DNA of 64,000 nucleotides, from contig DASWCZ010000082.1 of assembly GCA_036395755.1 (NCBI GenBank), forward strand, positions 5,387-69,386. The letters are read 5' to 3'. Positions 50,971-59,862 of the stretch are shown one piece after another. A program made the translations under genes and the position numbers. Every line of letters begins with the position of its first letter. The first letter of the stretch is position 1. The DNA is from Gp7-AA6 sp036395755 (lineage in GTDB: Bacteria > Acidobacteriota > Thermoanaerobaculia > UBA5066 > Gp7-AA6). Below the pieces are notes generated by a model, which was not told where the DNA came from, searched no databases, and saw only the letters and a program-made list of their open reading frames with translations.

Positions 50971-52218
50971 GTGGAGCTGCGTCCGTTCCGCTCGATCCGC
51001 TACTCGCGCGCAACGATTGCGGAGAGAGGGCTGGCTTCCCTGATCGCGCCGCCTCCCGACCGAGATGCCGCCGCCGCCGGCGCGCCTCCCTCGCCCGGAA
51101 ACATCGCGCGCCTGACCTCCGCCGAAGATCCGGACGCGGCCGCTGCGACTCTCAAGAACTGGCTCGCCGGCGGGATCCTCGACAAGGAGCGGCGGCCCGG
51201 TCTCTGGAGCTACCGCCAGACCTTCGTTCACGAAGGCGCGACACTCGTGCGCGACGCGCTCGTCGGCCTGGTGCGGCTAGAGGGAGCCGGAAAGGGCTCG
51301 CTTCTCCGCCTGGAAGAGCCGGATCCGGCGCTTCGCGAGAGGTCGCTCGCGCTGCTGAAGTCTCTGCGGGCCGACTTCACGCCCGCGCTCCTGCTGACGC
51401 GTGCTCCGCTCTCCGGCCGTCTCGCGACGACCCGGCGTTCGGACCTGACGGCGCTCGACTCCGCCGGCGTGCGGCACGACGCTTACCGGATCACCGACTT
51501 CGCCGCGCACGTCGAGCTGCAGGGGCTCGTCAAGAACGCGGAGGTCATCCTCGCGGAGGGCGAAGAGCTCTTCGAAGCGGCGCTCGAGTACTCGAAGGAT
51601 CCGGCCGCGGCGAAGTTCAGCGGCGCGAAGTACAAGCTGTGCGTGATCCTGGACGCCGAATCTCCCGGTCTCGTCGTCCTGCCGGTGCACCGATTGATTT
51701 CCGGGCTTCCGGACTGGAACCCCGGGCATCTGATCTACGCCGCGAGCGACTTCTTCGAGACGCGCGAGTTCTCCTCTGCCGGCGAGGCGCGGGCGGCTCT
51801 CGAAGAGCTCTCGCGCCTCTCTCCCGCGTTCGTGCTCGTCGCGTTTCAGGAAAAGCCCACGCTCTTCGTCCTGCGCGACCGGCCGGACGCCCTGCCGTGG
51901 CCGGCGGAGCGATCGGAAGCCTGGCGCAGCCTGGACGCCGCGGCCGTCGAGGTCGCGCTCTACTCCCGACTCCTCGGGGCCGAGGCCGATGCGCTCGCGC
52001 AGAGCGGCAACGTCTCCTTCACGAGCGACGGCGAGGCCGCAGTCGCCGCCGTGGAAAAACGCGAAGCGCAGGGCGCAATCCTGATGCGCCCGATGACGTT
52101 CTCGGAGATCGAGACGATCGCGGGCGCGGGCGAGCGGCTCCCGCGACACGCCGCGAGCTTCCATCCAAAGGGCTTCGCCGGGCTCTTCGGCTTCTCGCTG
52201 GAGGATCCGGTTTACTAG
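50971..52218 (+). CDS. DUF1015-family protein
   Basis: The 415-residue protein belongs to DUF1015. Recognisable stretches: PFRSIRYSR at the start (usually PFRALR-Y), SPGNIARLTS, YRQTFVHEG, LLLTRAPLSGR, and HPKGFAGLFGFSLEDPV at the end. The family is widespread and often next to serine-biosynthesis genes; its activity is unknown. A GTG at 50971 is the start. The neighbour on the opposite strand is a cytochrome c gene. Confidence 0.88.
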   Translation: MELRPFRSIRYSRATIAERGLASLIAPPPDRDAAAAGAPPSPGNIARLTSAEDPDAAAATLKNWLAGGILDKERRPGLWSYRQTFVHEGATLVRDALVGLVRLEGAGKGSLLRLEEPDPALRERSLALLKSLRADFTPALLLTRAPLSGRLATTRRSDLTALDSAGVRHDAYRITDFAAHVELQGLVKNAEVILAEGEELFEAALEYSKDPAAAKFSGAKYKLCVILDAESPGLVVLPVHRLISGLPDWNPGHLIYAASDFFETREFSSAGEARAALEELSRLSPAFVLVAFQEKPTLFVLRDRPDALPWPAERSEAWRSLDAAAVEVALYSRLLGAEADALAQSGNVSFTSDGEAAVAAVEKREAQGAILMRPMTFSEIETIAGAGERLPRHAASFHPKGFAGLFGFSLEDPVY

Positions 52219-52220
52219 GT

Positions 52221-52565
52221 CTACTTCGCCTTCTTCTTCGCCGCGAAGCCGCGGACGTCGTTCTTGACCAGGCTTTCGATCTGCTCCTTCGTCAGCTTCT
52301 TGCCGAAGGGGGGCATGTCTTCGCCGCCGTTGGTGACTTGTTTGATCATGTCCGCGTCGCTCTTCTCCGCCTGCCATTCGGGGTCGGTGAAGTCCTGCGC
52401 CATGAGCTGCTTGCCCTTCGGCGTGTTCCCGGTGCCGTCCTCGCCGTGGCACTTGGCGCAGTACTCCTTGAAGAGCGCCGAGGGATGGTCTTCTCCCGCG
52501 TAGAGAACGAGGCCGAAGCCGGCGAGACCGCCGAAGAGGAGAGCCGAGAGGAGCCGTGTGCTCAT
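52221..52565 (-). CDS. c-type cytochrome
   Basis: The 114-residue exported cytochrome has a signal peptide (about 1-23), a heme motif CAKCH (36-40 region, EYCAKCHGEDGTG), and MPPFGKKLT carrying the axial Met. It transfers electrons in the periplasm. Its ATG overlaps the SCO1-like gene's stop by 4 bp (ATGA), so the two are coupled; together they suggest terminal-oxidase or copper-linked respiration. Confidence 0.9.
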   Translation of the reverse strand: MSTRLLSALLFGGLAGFGLVLYAGEDHPSALFKEYCAKCHGEDGTGNTPKGKQLMAQDFTDPEWQAEKSDADMIKQVTNGGEDMPPFGKKLTKEQIESLVKNDVRGFAAKKKAK

Positions 52566-53452
52566 CCCTTTCTCGCTTTCTCCAGATCCCGGAGCAGGTG
52601 CTCCGGCTCCCACATCTGGCCATAGTAGATGGTCGCGAGCCGACCCGCGGGATCCACGACCGCGGCCGTCTGCGCGTGGACGACCTGCCCTTTGTCCGGG
52701 TAGTAAATCATTCCGAAGCTCATCGCGACTTTCGCCACTTCCTTCGGGTCGCCGGTCAGAAACTCCCAGCGGCCCGGCTCCGCGCCCAGGTGCTTCGCAT
52801 AGTCGGCGAGGACCTTTGGCGTGTCGTGCTCCGGATCCACGGTGATCGTCAGGAGCCGGCCGAATCCCTTCTCCTTCAACATCGCGTCCAACTTCGCGAA
52901 CTTCGTCGCGGTCATCGGGCAAGCGGTCGCGATCGGGCATCGCGTGTAGAGGAAGGTCACGGCGACCGGCTCCCCGCGCATCTGAGAGAGCCGGACGGTC
53001 CGTCCGCGCTGATCGGTTAGCGCGAAGTCGGGAATCGTGTCTCCGACGGCGACGCCGCGGTTCGGCTCCGGCGTGATGACCGCCGCCGCCGGGGACGCCG
53101 CGGAGGTGGGCTCGAATCCTTTCGTCAGGATCTGCTCGAGCCAGAAGTTTCCGCCGTCGACGACGAGGCGCGCCTCGAGTCGGTCGCCCGGACGCAGGAT
53201 CTCGAACACCTGCGGGTCGTCGTGGACCGGGAAGCTCATCGTCATGGCGCCCATCAAACCGGGCACCGCCTCGTGCGCGACCGTTACTTCCTTCTTCGCC
53301 GCGTCCACGTTCCGCACGACGCCGCGAAACGGGTAGCGGCGCGCCGAGGTCGAGGCGGCAGCCGCGGGAGGCGGCGGCGATTCGCGCTTTGTGCAGGCAA
53401 CGGGCGCGAGCGGCAGAAGCGCGGCGAGAAGAGGAACGAGCCGGAACCTCAC
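52562..53452 (-). CDS. CusF-like copper domain fused to SCO1/SenC
   Basis: The 296-residue lipoprotein or exported protein begins with a signal and Cys-containing lipobox (LAPVACTKRES), then a CusF/CopK-like copper-binding domain (about 42-112; MGAMTMSFPVHDD), then a SCO1 thioredoxin-like domain (about 135-290) with TRCPIATACPMT (the copper Cys pair, CxxxxxC variant) and conserved His in QVVHAQTAAVVDP. It should deliver copper to cytochrome oxidase CuA. The ATG at 53452 is supported by the signal. Confidence 0.92.
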   Translation of the reverse strand: MRFRLVPLLAALLPLAPVACTKRESPPPPAAAASTSARRYPFRGVVRNVDAAKKEVTVAHEAVPGLMGAMTMSFPVHDDPQVFEILRPGDRLEARLVVDGGNFWLEQILTKGFEPTSAASPAAAVITPEPNRGVAVGDTIPDFALTDQRGRTVRLSQMRGEPVAVTFLYTRCPIATACPMTATKFAKLDAMLKEKGFGRLLTITVDPEHDTPKVLADYAKHLGAEPGRWEFLTGDPKEVAKVAMSFGMIYYPDKGQVVHAQTAAVVDPAGRLATIYYGQMWEPEHLLRDLEKARKG

Positions 53453-53494
53453 GACGCCTGTTTAATACGCACGCGAGAGTAGCGTATTTCCGGG

Positions 53495-54283
53495 TTAAGG
53501 AACCTCGAAGGTCAGCGACGCCCAGAGGCTCTCCCAGTCGGCGCCGGATTCCGCGGGGGCCGGGATCATATGCACCGCCTTCACGAGCCATACGCCGGAC
53601 CGCGGGAGGTCGAATCGGACGCGCCCCGCTCCGTCGGTCCGGACGGAGAGCCGCTTCTCCGGCTCGTCGCGGTTCAAGGCCACGACGAGCGCGCCGGCGA
53701 GCGGTTTGCCCTCGTAGAGGAGGCGCACGGGCATCGGGCCGGGGGCCGCGACCTTCTTCGAGCTCTTTTCGGCCACGAGCTCCAGCCGCAGTCCGAGGAC
53801 GCGATCGAAGCCGGCCGCTCCGGCGGCGCCGGCGTCGAGAAGAGTCTTGGCGCAGCGCGAGTAGATCTCCTTGCCCGGCTTCTCCGAGTCGCCGCGCCGC
53901 GCGCGAGCCTCGCTCACTTTCTCGAGCCCTTCCTCCTTCAGGTATTGCTCGAACTTCTCCGCGGGCAGCTCGATGGACGAAGGGCTGCTTCGATACCCGA
54001 CGACGAGGTACCCGGCTTCGCCCACGCGCGTCATCCCGGCCGGGTCGCGGCCGGAGATTCCTTCGACCGGCTTCTCTGCGCCCGAGGGAGAGACCAGGAC
54101 GAACTTCACGATCTTTTCATTCATGCGCGGCACCGGGTCGCCCCGGAAGCCCTGGCCGACGCGGAGCCCGAGCCCCACGAGTGAGCCCACCTCCGGATGG
54201 AAGCTCGTCGGCTCGATCCAGAAGTCGTGCGCGAGGAGCGGCGCCGCGACCGCGAACGCGCATGCGGCGACGAGCCTCCTCAT
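53495..54283 (-). CDS. DUF4198-family exported protein
   Basis: The 262-residue protein has a signal peptide (about 1-18) ending at HDFWIEP, the hallmark start of DUF4198 proteins, which are associated with metal (nickel/cobalt/copper) uptake. The remainder is beta-rich, with a late VRLLYEGKPLAGALVVALNRDE typical of the family. It starts right after a GGGGTCAG-family repeat. It is the first gene of a minus-strand run toward the SCO1 and cytochrome genes, so a copper role is plausible. Confidence 0.86.
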   Translation of the reverse strand: MRRLVAACAFAVAAPLLAHDFWIEPTSFHPEVGSLVGLGLRVGQGFRGDPVPRMNEKIVKFVLVSPSGAEKPVEGISGRDPAGMTRVGEAGYLVVGYRSSPSSIELPAEKFEQYLKEEGLEKVSEARARRGDSEKPGKEIYSRCAKTLLDAGAAGAAGFDRVLGLRLELVAEKSSKKVAAPGPMPVRLLYEGKPLAGALVVALNRDEPEKRLSVRTDGAGRVRFDLPRSGVWLVKAVHMIPAPAESGADWESLWASLTFEVP

Positions 54284-54284
54284 G

Positions 54285-54328
54285 GGGTCAGGTCTCCACT
54301 TGCCACATTGAGGGTCAGGTTGCCACTT
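54285..54328 (+). repeat. 44-bp repeat, copy 1 (exact inverse of the copy at 57089-57132)
   Basis: This segment contains two gggtcagg cores and tctccacttgcca. Its reverse complement matches 57089-57132 base for base. It supplies the last codons (Val-Ala-Thr) and stop of the threonine-dehydratase-like gene and borders the DUF4198 start. With the distal copy it brackets a block of three minus-strand genes. Confidence 0.88.
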
Positions 54329-55280
54329 CGCCGAGAAACGTCGCCAGCCGGCTCGGATCCAGGTTCCCTCCGCTCCAGATCACGCCGACGCGCTTGCCGG
54401 TGAAATCCGCCTTTCTGTGCCGTACTGCCGCCGCTCCGGCGATCCCGGAGGGTTCGACGAGGACCTTCATCCGCTCCAGAGTCCAGGAGAGCGTCTCGAT
54501 CATTTCGTCGTCGGATACGAGGAGAACCCGCGAAACGGTTTTCTGGATGATCGGAAATGTGAGCCGCCCGACGCAGGAGACCTGCAGTCCGTCGGCGATC
54601 GTGCGCGGCACCGGGATCGTCACCCTCCTCCCTTTTTCGAGCGATTGCGCGACGTCGTCGGCCGTCTCGGGCTCGACACCATAAACCGTGATCTCGGGGC
54701 GCAGGTGCTTCGCGGCGGTCGCCGAGCCCGCGATAAGCCCGCCGCCGGAGACCGGCACGAGAAGGAAGTCGAGGTCCGGGACTTCCTCGAGGAGCTCCGC
54801 CGTCGCCGTGCCCGCGCCCGCCATGACGAGCGGGTCGTCGAAAGGCGGGACGAGGAGCGCGCCCCGCTCGCGGACGAGCCCCTCGCCGATCTCTTCGCGG
54901 TCGCCGGCGTACCGGTCGTACTGGATGATTTCCGCGCCGTAGCCGCGCGTCGCGGCGAGCTTCGCGGCAGGGGCGTCGTCCGGCATCACCAGTGTCGCCT
55001 TCACGCCGAGGAGCCTCGAGACGAGCGCGACGGCCTGCGCGTGGTTGCCGGAGGAGTAGGCGACAACCTCCGGGAAGCTCCGCTTTCCCTGTTCCGCGCG
55101 GATCTTGTTGTACGCGCCGCGGAACTTGAAGGCGCCGGCGCGCTGGAGGTTTTCCGCCTTGAAGAAGACGGTCGCGCCCGACGCCTCGTCGAATTGCCGC
55201 GAATGAAGGACGGGCGTCCGGTGCGCGACGCCTTCGATGCGGCGGCGCGCTTCCTCGATGTCTCCCCAGGCTAGCGTCAA
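54315..55280 (-). CDS. serine/threonine dehydratase-type PLP enzyme
   Basis: The 321-residue fold-type II PLP enzyme of the threonine ammonia-lyase/serine racemase group. PLP Lys is in AFKFRGAYNKI; SSGNHAQAVAL and SGGGLIAGSA bind the cofactor. There is no C-terminal ACT domain, so it is likely a catabolic or allosteric-free form. A TTG at 55280 overlaps the trmFO stop (TTGA) and begins TLAWGDIEEA. The end lies in the 44-bp repeat. Exact substrate preference (Thr, Ser or racemase) is not certain. Confidence 0.9.
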   Translation of the reverse strand: MTLAWGDIEEARRRIEGVAHRTPVLHSRQFDEASGATVFFKAENLQRAGAFKFRGAYNKIRAEQGKRSFPEVVAYSSGNHAQAVALVSRLLGVKATLVMPDDAPAAKLAATRGYGAEIIQYDRYAGDREEIGEGLVRERGALLVPPFDDPLVMAGAGTATAELLEEVPDLDFLLVPVSGGGLIAGSATAAKHLRPEITVYGVEPETADDVAQSLEKGRRVTIPVPRTIADGLQVSCVGRLTFPIIQKTVSRVLLVSDDEMIETLSWTLERMKVLVEPSGIAGAAAVRHRKADFTGKRVGVIWSGGNLDPSRLATFLGEVAT

Positions 55281-56623
55281 GCGGGCGCCGCGGCCACTTG
55301 CGCTGCAGTCGTCTCCTTCCACTCCGCGATCGCCGCCAGCGCGCGGTTCACCATCTGCTGCCGGCGCACCGCCTTGTCGCGGATGGGCGAACGGGACGTG
55401 TCCTCGATCAGCCCAAACGTCACGTTCATCGGCTCGAAAGTCTTCGTCGCCGGGCGCTCGGAGCAGTGTCGGGCGAGGGAACCGATTGCGGTCGTGTAGG
55501 GAACGGGGACGGGCTCCCGGCCTTCCCGGAGTTGGGCAATCGTGATGCCGACTGCAAGGCCGGTCGCGGCGCTCTCGACGTATCCCTCGACGCCGGTGAT
55601 CTGCCCGGCGAAAAAGATGCGCGGCTCGCGGCGCATCCGCCAGAACCGGTCGAGGTGCGCCGGCGCGTGGATGTAGGTGTTCCGGTGGAGCATCCCGTAG
55701 CGCACGAACGTCGCGTTCTCGAGCCCCGAGATCTTCCGGAAGACGCGTTTCTGTTCGCCGACCTTCAACTTCGTCTGAAAGCCGACGAGGTTGTAATGCT
55801 CCTTCGCGAGGTCGTCCTGTCGGAGCTGCACGACCGCATACGGAATCCGGCCCGTGCGCGGGTCGGGCAGACCCATTGGCTTCATCGGGCCGTGGCGGAG
55901 CGTCTCGACGCCGCGCTCCGCCATGACCTCGATCGGAAGGCAGCCCTCGAAGTAGATTCCTTTCTCGAAGTCCTTGACCGGCACGATCTCGGCGGAGAGC
56001 AGATCCGCGACGAAGCCCTCGTACTCCTCCTTCCCGAGCGGGCAGTTCCAGTAGTCCTCGCCCGAGCCTTTGCCGTACCGCGACAGCGGATACATCTTCG
56101 AGAAGTCGAGAGACGCCGCGGCGACGATCGGCGCCATCGAATCGTAGAAGTAGAGGTCCTTGGTGCCGAGGAGCTCCCCGATGGCGCGATCCAGCGCGTC
56201 CGAGGTGAGGGGCCCCGTCGCGAGGACCGCATGGCAGGCAGACGGAATTGTAGACACTTCCTCTCGAACGATCTCTATCTCCGGACGGGATTCGATTTCC
56301 TCGGTGACCATTGCAGAAAATGCATCCCGATCCATGGCGAGCGCGTCGCCCGCCGGAACTGCCGCCGCCCGCGCGCAGCGGATGACGAGGGAGTCGAGCA
56401 GCTCCATCTCGCGTTTCAAGAGGCCGACCGCGTTTCTCGGGTTGTCCGAACGGAAGGAGTTGGAGCACACGAGCTCGGCGCAGCGCTCGGTCTGGTGCGC
56501 GGCGGTCCGGACCCCGGGCCGCATCTCGAAGAGGCGCACCCGGTGGCCCCGGCGCGCGAGCTGCCAGGCGCACTCGGAGCCCGCCAGTCCCGCGCCGACG
56601 ATGGTGACGCCCTGCTTCTCCAA
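55277..56623 (-). CDS. trmFO: methylenetetrahydrofolate-tRNA-(uracil-5-)-methyltransferase
   Basis: The 448-residue FAD/folate enzyme makes m5U54 in the tRNA T-loop. It has the GAGLAGSECAWQLA dinucleotide fold, LVCSNSFRSDNPRNAVGLLKREM, the late FFAGQITGVEGYVESAATG and NVTFGLI. Cys residues expected in catalysis are present (EGCLPIEVMAERG). The ATG at 56623 is clear. It is followed (overlap) by the dehydratase-like gene. Confidence 0.96.
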   Translation of the reverse strand: MEKQGVTIVGAGLAGSECAWQLARRGHRVRLFEMRPGVRTAAHQTERCAELVCSNSFRSDNPRNAVGLLKREMELLDSLVIRCARAAAVPAGDALAMDRDAFSAMVTEEIESRPEIEIVREEVSTIPSACHAVLATGPLTSDALDRAIGELLGTKDLYFYDSMAPIVAAASLDFSKMYPLSRYGKGSGEDYWNCPLGKEEYEGFVADLLSAEIVPVKDFEKGIYFEGCLPIEVMAERGVETLRHGPMKPMGLPDPRTGRIPYAVVQLRQDDLAKEHYNLVGFQTKLKVGEQKRVFRKISGLENATFVRYGMLHRNTYIHAPAHLDRFWRMRREPRIFFAGQITGVEGYVESAATGLAVGITIAQLREGREPVPVPYTTAIGSLARHCSERPATKTFEPMNVTFGLIEDTSRSPIRDKAVRRQQMVNRALAAIAEWKETTAAQVAAAPA

Positions 56624-56633
56624 CGCGGCGATT

Positions 56634-57059
56634 CTACCGGCCGCTCGCCAGCCGGGATTTCCGGAACGCGATCGGGATCACGAACCGGATCGACGTCAGG
56701 CGCGCGGAAAAGGCCGCGATCTTGTTGTCCACCAGGCCGCACGCGAGACCCGCCTTCTGGACGTCCGTCCAGGAGTAGGGAAACGAGAGCTCCTCGAGAA
56801 ACGGCTTCTTCGGGAAGACGACCCAGAGCGACCCGGGGGAAGCGAGCCGCTTCTTGAGGTCGCGGAGGAAGGCCATGAGCGAGCCCTCGGCCGGCACCTC
56901 CGCCATCAGCCACTCCTGCGGCCCCGAAGGCCACTCCTCGACCCGATCGACCAGCGGTCCGAAGGTCTCGCGGAGCACTTTCCGGAACTCCGCGGACTCA
57001 CCGCGCGCGAACGCGGGGCGGTCGCCGGGAAGCGAGAATTTCTCCCAGGGCGTTTTCAT
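56634..57059 (-). CDS. DUF3052-like protein
   Basis: The 141-residue protein resembles DUF3052: SPGSLWVVFPKK near the middle and a C-terminal CGLVDNKIAAFSARLTSIRFVIP, the usual VDxKVxxxxxxWSGLKFV pattern. Members are small cytoplasmic proteins of unknown function. The ATG at 57059 faces the divergent methyltransferase and the 44-bp repeat. It is 10 bp upstream of trmFO. Confidence 0.7.
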   Translation of the reverse strand: MKTPWEKFSLPGDRPAFARGESAEFRKVLRETFGPLVDRVEEWPSGPQEWLMAEVPAEGSLMAFLRDLKKRLASPGSLWVVFPKKPFLEELSFPYSWTDVQKAGLACGLVDNKIAAFSARLTSIRFVIPIAFRKSRLASGR

Positions 57060-57088
57060 GAAAAGCTTAAAGCTAACAGCAAACAGGC

Positions 57089-57132
57089 AAGTGGCAACCT
57101 GACCCTCAATGTGGCAAGTGGAGACCTGACCC
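57089..57132 (-). repeat. 44-bp repeat, copy 2 (exact inverse of the copy at 54285-54328)
   Basis: The segment reads as two direct half-units (aagtggcaacctgaccct then aagtggagacctgaccct). It covers the presumed start of the methyltransferase gene, so its first residues (VASGDLTL) are repeat-derived. Confidence 0.88.
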
Positions 57133-57845
57133 TGTTTCGCGACGACCTCTATCCCGACGAGTACTTCGATCAGCTCCACCGCGTCACCGCCTTCGCGGCG
57201 CCGGAGCGCAAGTGGCGCGAGCGCGACCGCGACATCCTCGCGCTCGCGGAGCCGTCCCCCGACAAGACCGTTCTCGACCTGGGAAGCGCGCTCGGTGACG
57301 TCTGCTTTCTGCTCGCGCCGCGCGTCAAGGAGGCGATCGGCGTGGACGCCTCGCCGCGGGCGCTCGAGCTTGCAAGGGCGCGCGCGCGGGAGCACGGGCT
57401 CGCGAACGTCCGGTTTCTCGCCGGAGACGTCGCGAACCTTCCGGGAATCCGCGATGCATCGATCGACGTCGCCGGCGCCTTCGACCTCCTCGAGCACGTG
57501 GACGACGAGACGGTGCGCCGGATGCTCCGCTCTCTCTCGCGGGTGTTGAAGCCGGGCGGTGTGTTCGTCGCTTACACGCCCAACCGCGAGCACTACGTCG
57601 AGCGGTTGAAGGCGCGAAACCTCGTTCTGAAACAGTTCCCGGAGCACATCGCGGTCCGGCGTCCGCGTGAGATCCGGCGATTGCTCGAGAGCGAGGGCTG
57701 GCGGCTCCGATCGCTCCGATATTCGACTGCGCCGTTCCCGATCGTCCGCTGGATCGAGCGGCCGCTTTCGCGGCTTCCGTTCGTGGGGCCCCTCTTTCGG
57801 TACCGCATCCTCCTTCGGGCCACGCCTTCTGTGGCGGTACACTGA
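57111..57845 (+). CDS. class I SAM-dependent methyltransferase
   Basis: The 244-residue methyltransferase has the SAM motif I VLDLGSALGDVCF, EAIGVDASPRALELAR, and a UbiE/Ubi-like VLKPGGVFVAYTP loop, with a C-terminal region containing Arg-rich helices. It likely methylates a small molecule or lipid. The GTG at 57111 lies in the 44-bp repeat; the pre-insertion start is probably lost. A CTG at 57132 is another option. It starts the overlapping operon of GT2 and two radical SAM genes. Confidence 0.88.
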   Translation: MASGDLTLFRDDLYPDEYFDQLHRVTAFAAPERKWRERDRDILALAEPSPDKTVLDLGSALGDVCFLLAPRVKEAIGVDASPRALELARARAREHGLANVRFLAGDVANLPGIRDASIDVAGAFDLLEHVDDETVRRMLRSLSRVLKPGGVFVAYTPNREHYVERLKARNLVLKQFPEHIAVRRPREIRRLLESEGWRLRSLRYSTAPFPIVRWIERPLSRLPFVGPLFRYRILLRATPSVAVH

Positions 57846-57853
57846 CCGTTTCC

Positions 57854-58753
57854 ATGCGGGCCTCCGTCGTGATCCCCTGCCGCAACGCAGAACGCACCGT
57901 CGCCGACGCGGTTCGATCCGCACTCGAGCAGACCGAGCCGCCGGTGGAAGTCCTGGTCATTGACGACGCCTCGACCGACGGTTCTGCCGCGGTCGCTCGG
58001 CGCGCCGGCGCCCGGGTGATCCAGTACGGCAGCCGCCGGAACGCGGGCGGCGCTCGCAACGCCGGGATCGCCGCCGCGAGAGGCGACGCCTTCGCGTTCC
58101 TCGACGCCGACGCGATCGCGCCGCTCGACTGGCTCGAACGAGCGCGCAAAACGTTCGAGACCGACGGCGGGATCGTCGCCGTCGGAGGCCGTATCGCGAA
58201 CGGCCGGCCGGGGCGGTGGGGCGAGCTCGACTGGTTCCTGAACCATTCCGAGTGGATCCGCGCCGGGCGCCCCGGTCCCCGGAAGAACATTCCGACGATG
58301 GGGATCGTGTATCGGCGCGACGCCGTGGGCGACGCGCGCTTTCCCGAGACGAATTCCGGAGAAGACACCGCGTTCGCGCTCGCGGTCCTCGCGCGCGGAG
58401 GAAAGCTCTGGTACGAGCCGGACATCGTTCTGACGCACCGGCATGAGCGGCTGGACGCGAATGCGTTCCGCGAGAAGCAGGTCGCGTGCGGGCGAACGAT
58501 CTATCTCACCCGCTTGCGGCTCGATCGGCCCGGAAGGGTGCTCGTCAAGTGGCCGGCCCTGCTGTTTCTCTTTCCGCACCTGTGGGTGACGATCGCGCGG
58601 ATGGCGCGGGCGGGCTACGCGGGCCGGGCGGCCGGGCTCTTTCCCTGGCTCGTCGCGGGTGAGGTGCACCGGATCCGGGGGTTCTTCGAGGCCAGAGAAG
58701 AGTTTAGGGAGCGCAACGGTCGAGCCAGTCCCCTGACGGAGAAGAGCGCGTGA
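57854..58753 (+). CDS. glycosyltransferase family 2 protein
   Basis: The 299-residue GT-A glycosyltransferase has SVVIPCRNAERTV, DDASTDGSA, the DxD-like FLDADAIAPLDW and GEDTAFALAVLARG. C-terminal hydrophobic patches suggest membrane association. The start is 8 bp after the methyltransferase; its stop overlaps the next gene (GTGA). It probably transfers a sugar to a lipid, polysaccharide or peptide target in this pathway. Confidence 0.93.
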   Translation: MRASVVIPCRNAERTVADAVRSALEQTEPPVEVLVIDDASTDGSAAVARRAGARVIQYGSRRNAGGARNAGIAAARGDAFAFLDADAIAPLDWLERARKTFETDGGIVAVGGRIANGRPGRWGELDWFLNHSEWIRAGRPGPRKNIPTMGIVYRRDAVGDARFPETNSGEDTAFALAVLARGGKLWYEPDIVLTHRHERLDANAFREKQVACGRTIYLTRLRLDRPGRVLVKWPALLFLFPHLWVTIARMARAGYAGRAAGLFPWLVAGEVHRIRGFFEAREEFRERNGRASPLTEKSA

Positions 58754-59862
58754 CGCTCACCCGCGTTCGACAGGGGCTCGCGCTCGCGCGCGACTGGCTC
58801 GCTCCGGGACCGGCCCTCGCCCAGTGGACGCACTTCGTGACGTCGGTGTGCAACGCGCGCTGCGCCCACTGCTTCTACCCGATCAACGCCGGCAAGAACG
58901 AGCTGACGCTGGCGGAGATCGAGCGGTTCGCGGACACGCTGCCTCCGATCCGGCTGCTCCTGATCTCCGGCGGCGAACCCTTCCTGCGCCGCGACCTTCC
59001 GGAGATCGTCCGCGTCTACTTCGAACGCTGCGGTGTCTTCAACGTGGGCATCCCGACGAACGGCTTCGCAGCGTGCGAGATCGCGGCGATGGCGGAGCGA
59101 ATCTGCTCGTTCTCGCCCGAGCTCTCGCTCGGCGTGTCCGTCTCGATCGACGGATTCCGCGAGTTTCACGACCGCGTGCGCGCGGTGCCGGGACTCTACG
59201 AGCGTGCGCTTCAGAGCCTGGAGTCACTTCTCGACCTCGCGCGAGGAACGCCGAACCTGACCGTCGGCGTCACGACCGTCTTCATGCGCGACAACCAGGC
59301 GGAGGTGGAAGAGTTCTGCGACTTCGTCTGGGAGCGTTACCGCCCGAGCCATCACTCCCTCGGCTTGATTCGGGGCGACCCCTACGACCCGCGGTTGAAG
59401 GACGGGCTCGACGTCGATCGATACGAGCGGCTCTCCCGCAGGATCGACTCCCGTTATCCCCCGGACGAGGCTCGCGCCGGCTGGCGCGGGGCGCGCACGC
59501 GGGCGCGGCGGGAGATCAACCGGCGGCGGTTCGAGTACGTTGCGCGGCAGGCGCGCGGAGGCGGGTTCGAGCGTTTCTGCTTCGCCGGCGAGCGCGAGTT
59601 CGTGCTCACCGAGGACGGCACCGTCTACGGGTGTGAGTTGATCGGAACGCCTCTCGGCAACGTGCGGGAGGCCGAATACGATTTCGCGCGGATCCGCGGC
59701 AGCGCCGCCGTCGAGCGGTTCGTGCAGGACAAGCACGATCGGCTCTGCCGCTGCACCCACGAGTGCAACGCGCGGACGATGATCCTCTTCGACCGGGGCA
59801 ACGCCCTGCCGGTCCTCGCCGCGATGGCGGGGTTCGAGACGCCGAGGGCGGAGCCGTCGTGA
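58750..59862 (+). CDS. radical SAM protein with SPASM-like C-terminus
   Basis: The 370-residue protein has the radical SAM motif CNARCAHCFYP, GGEP (ISGGEPFLRRDL), and a C-terminal Cys cluster (RFCFAGE, GCELIG, CRCTHEC) resembling SPASM auxiliary clusters. It should cleave SAM to initiate radical chemistry, often on peptides. The GTG at 58750 overlaps the GT2 stop, and its own stop overlaps the next radical SAM gene. The pairing of two radical SAM enzymes with a GT and methyltransferase suggests a modification pathway. Confidence 0.92.
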   Translation: MTLTRVRQGLALARDWLAPGPALAQWTHFVTSVCNARCAHCFYPINAGKNELTLAEIERFADTLPPIRLLLISGGEPFLRRDLPEIVRVYFERCGVFNVGIPTNGFAACEIAAMAERICSFSPELSLGVSVSIDGFREFHDRVRAVPGLYERALQSLESLLDLARGTPNLTVGVTTVFMRDNQAEVEEFCDFVWERYRPSHHSLGLIRGDPYDPRLKDGLDVDRYERLSRRIDSRYPPDEARAGWRGARTRARREINRRRFEYVARQARGGGFERFCFAGEREFVLTEDGTVYGCELIGTPLGNVREAEYDFARIRGSAAVERFVQDKHDRLCRCTHECNARTMILFDRGNALPVLAAMAGFETPRAEPS

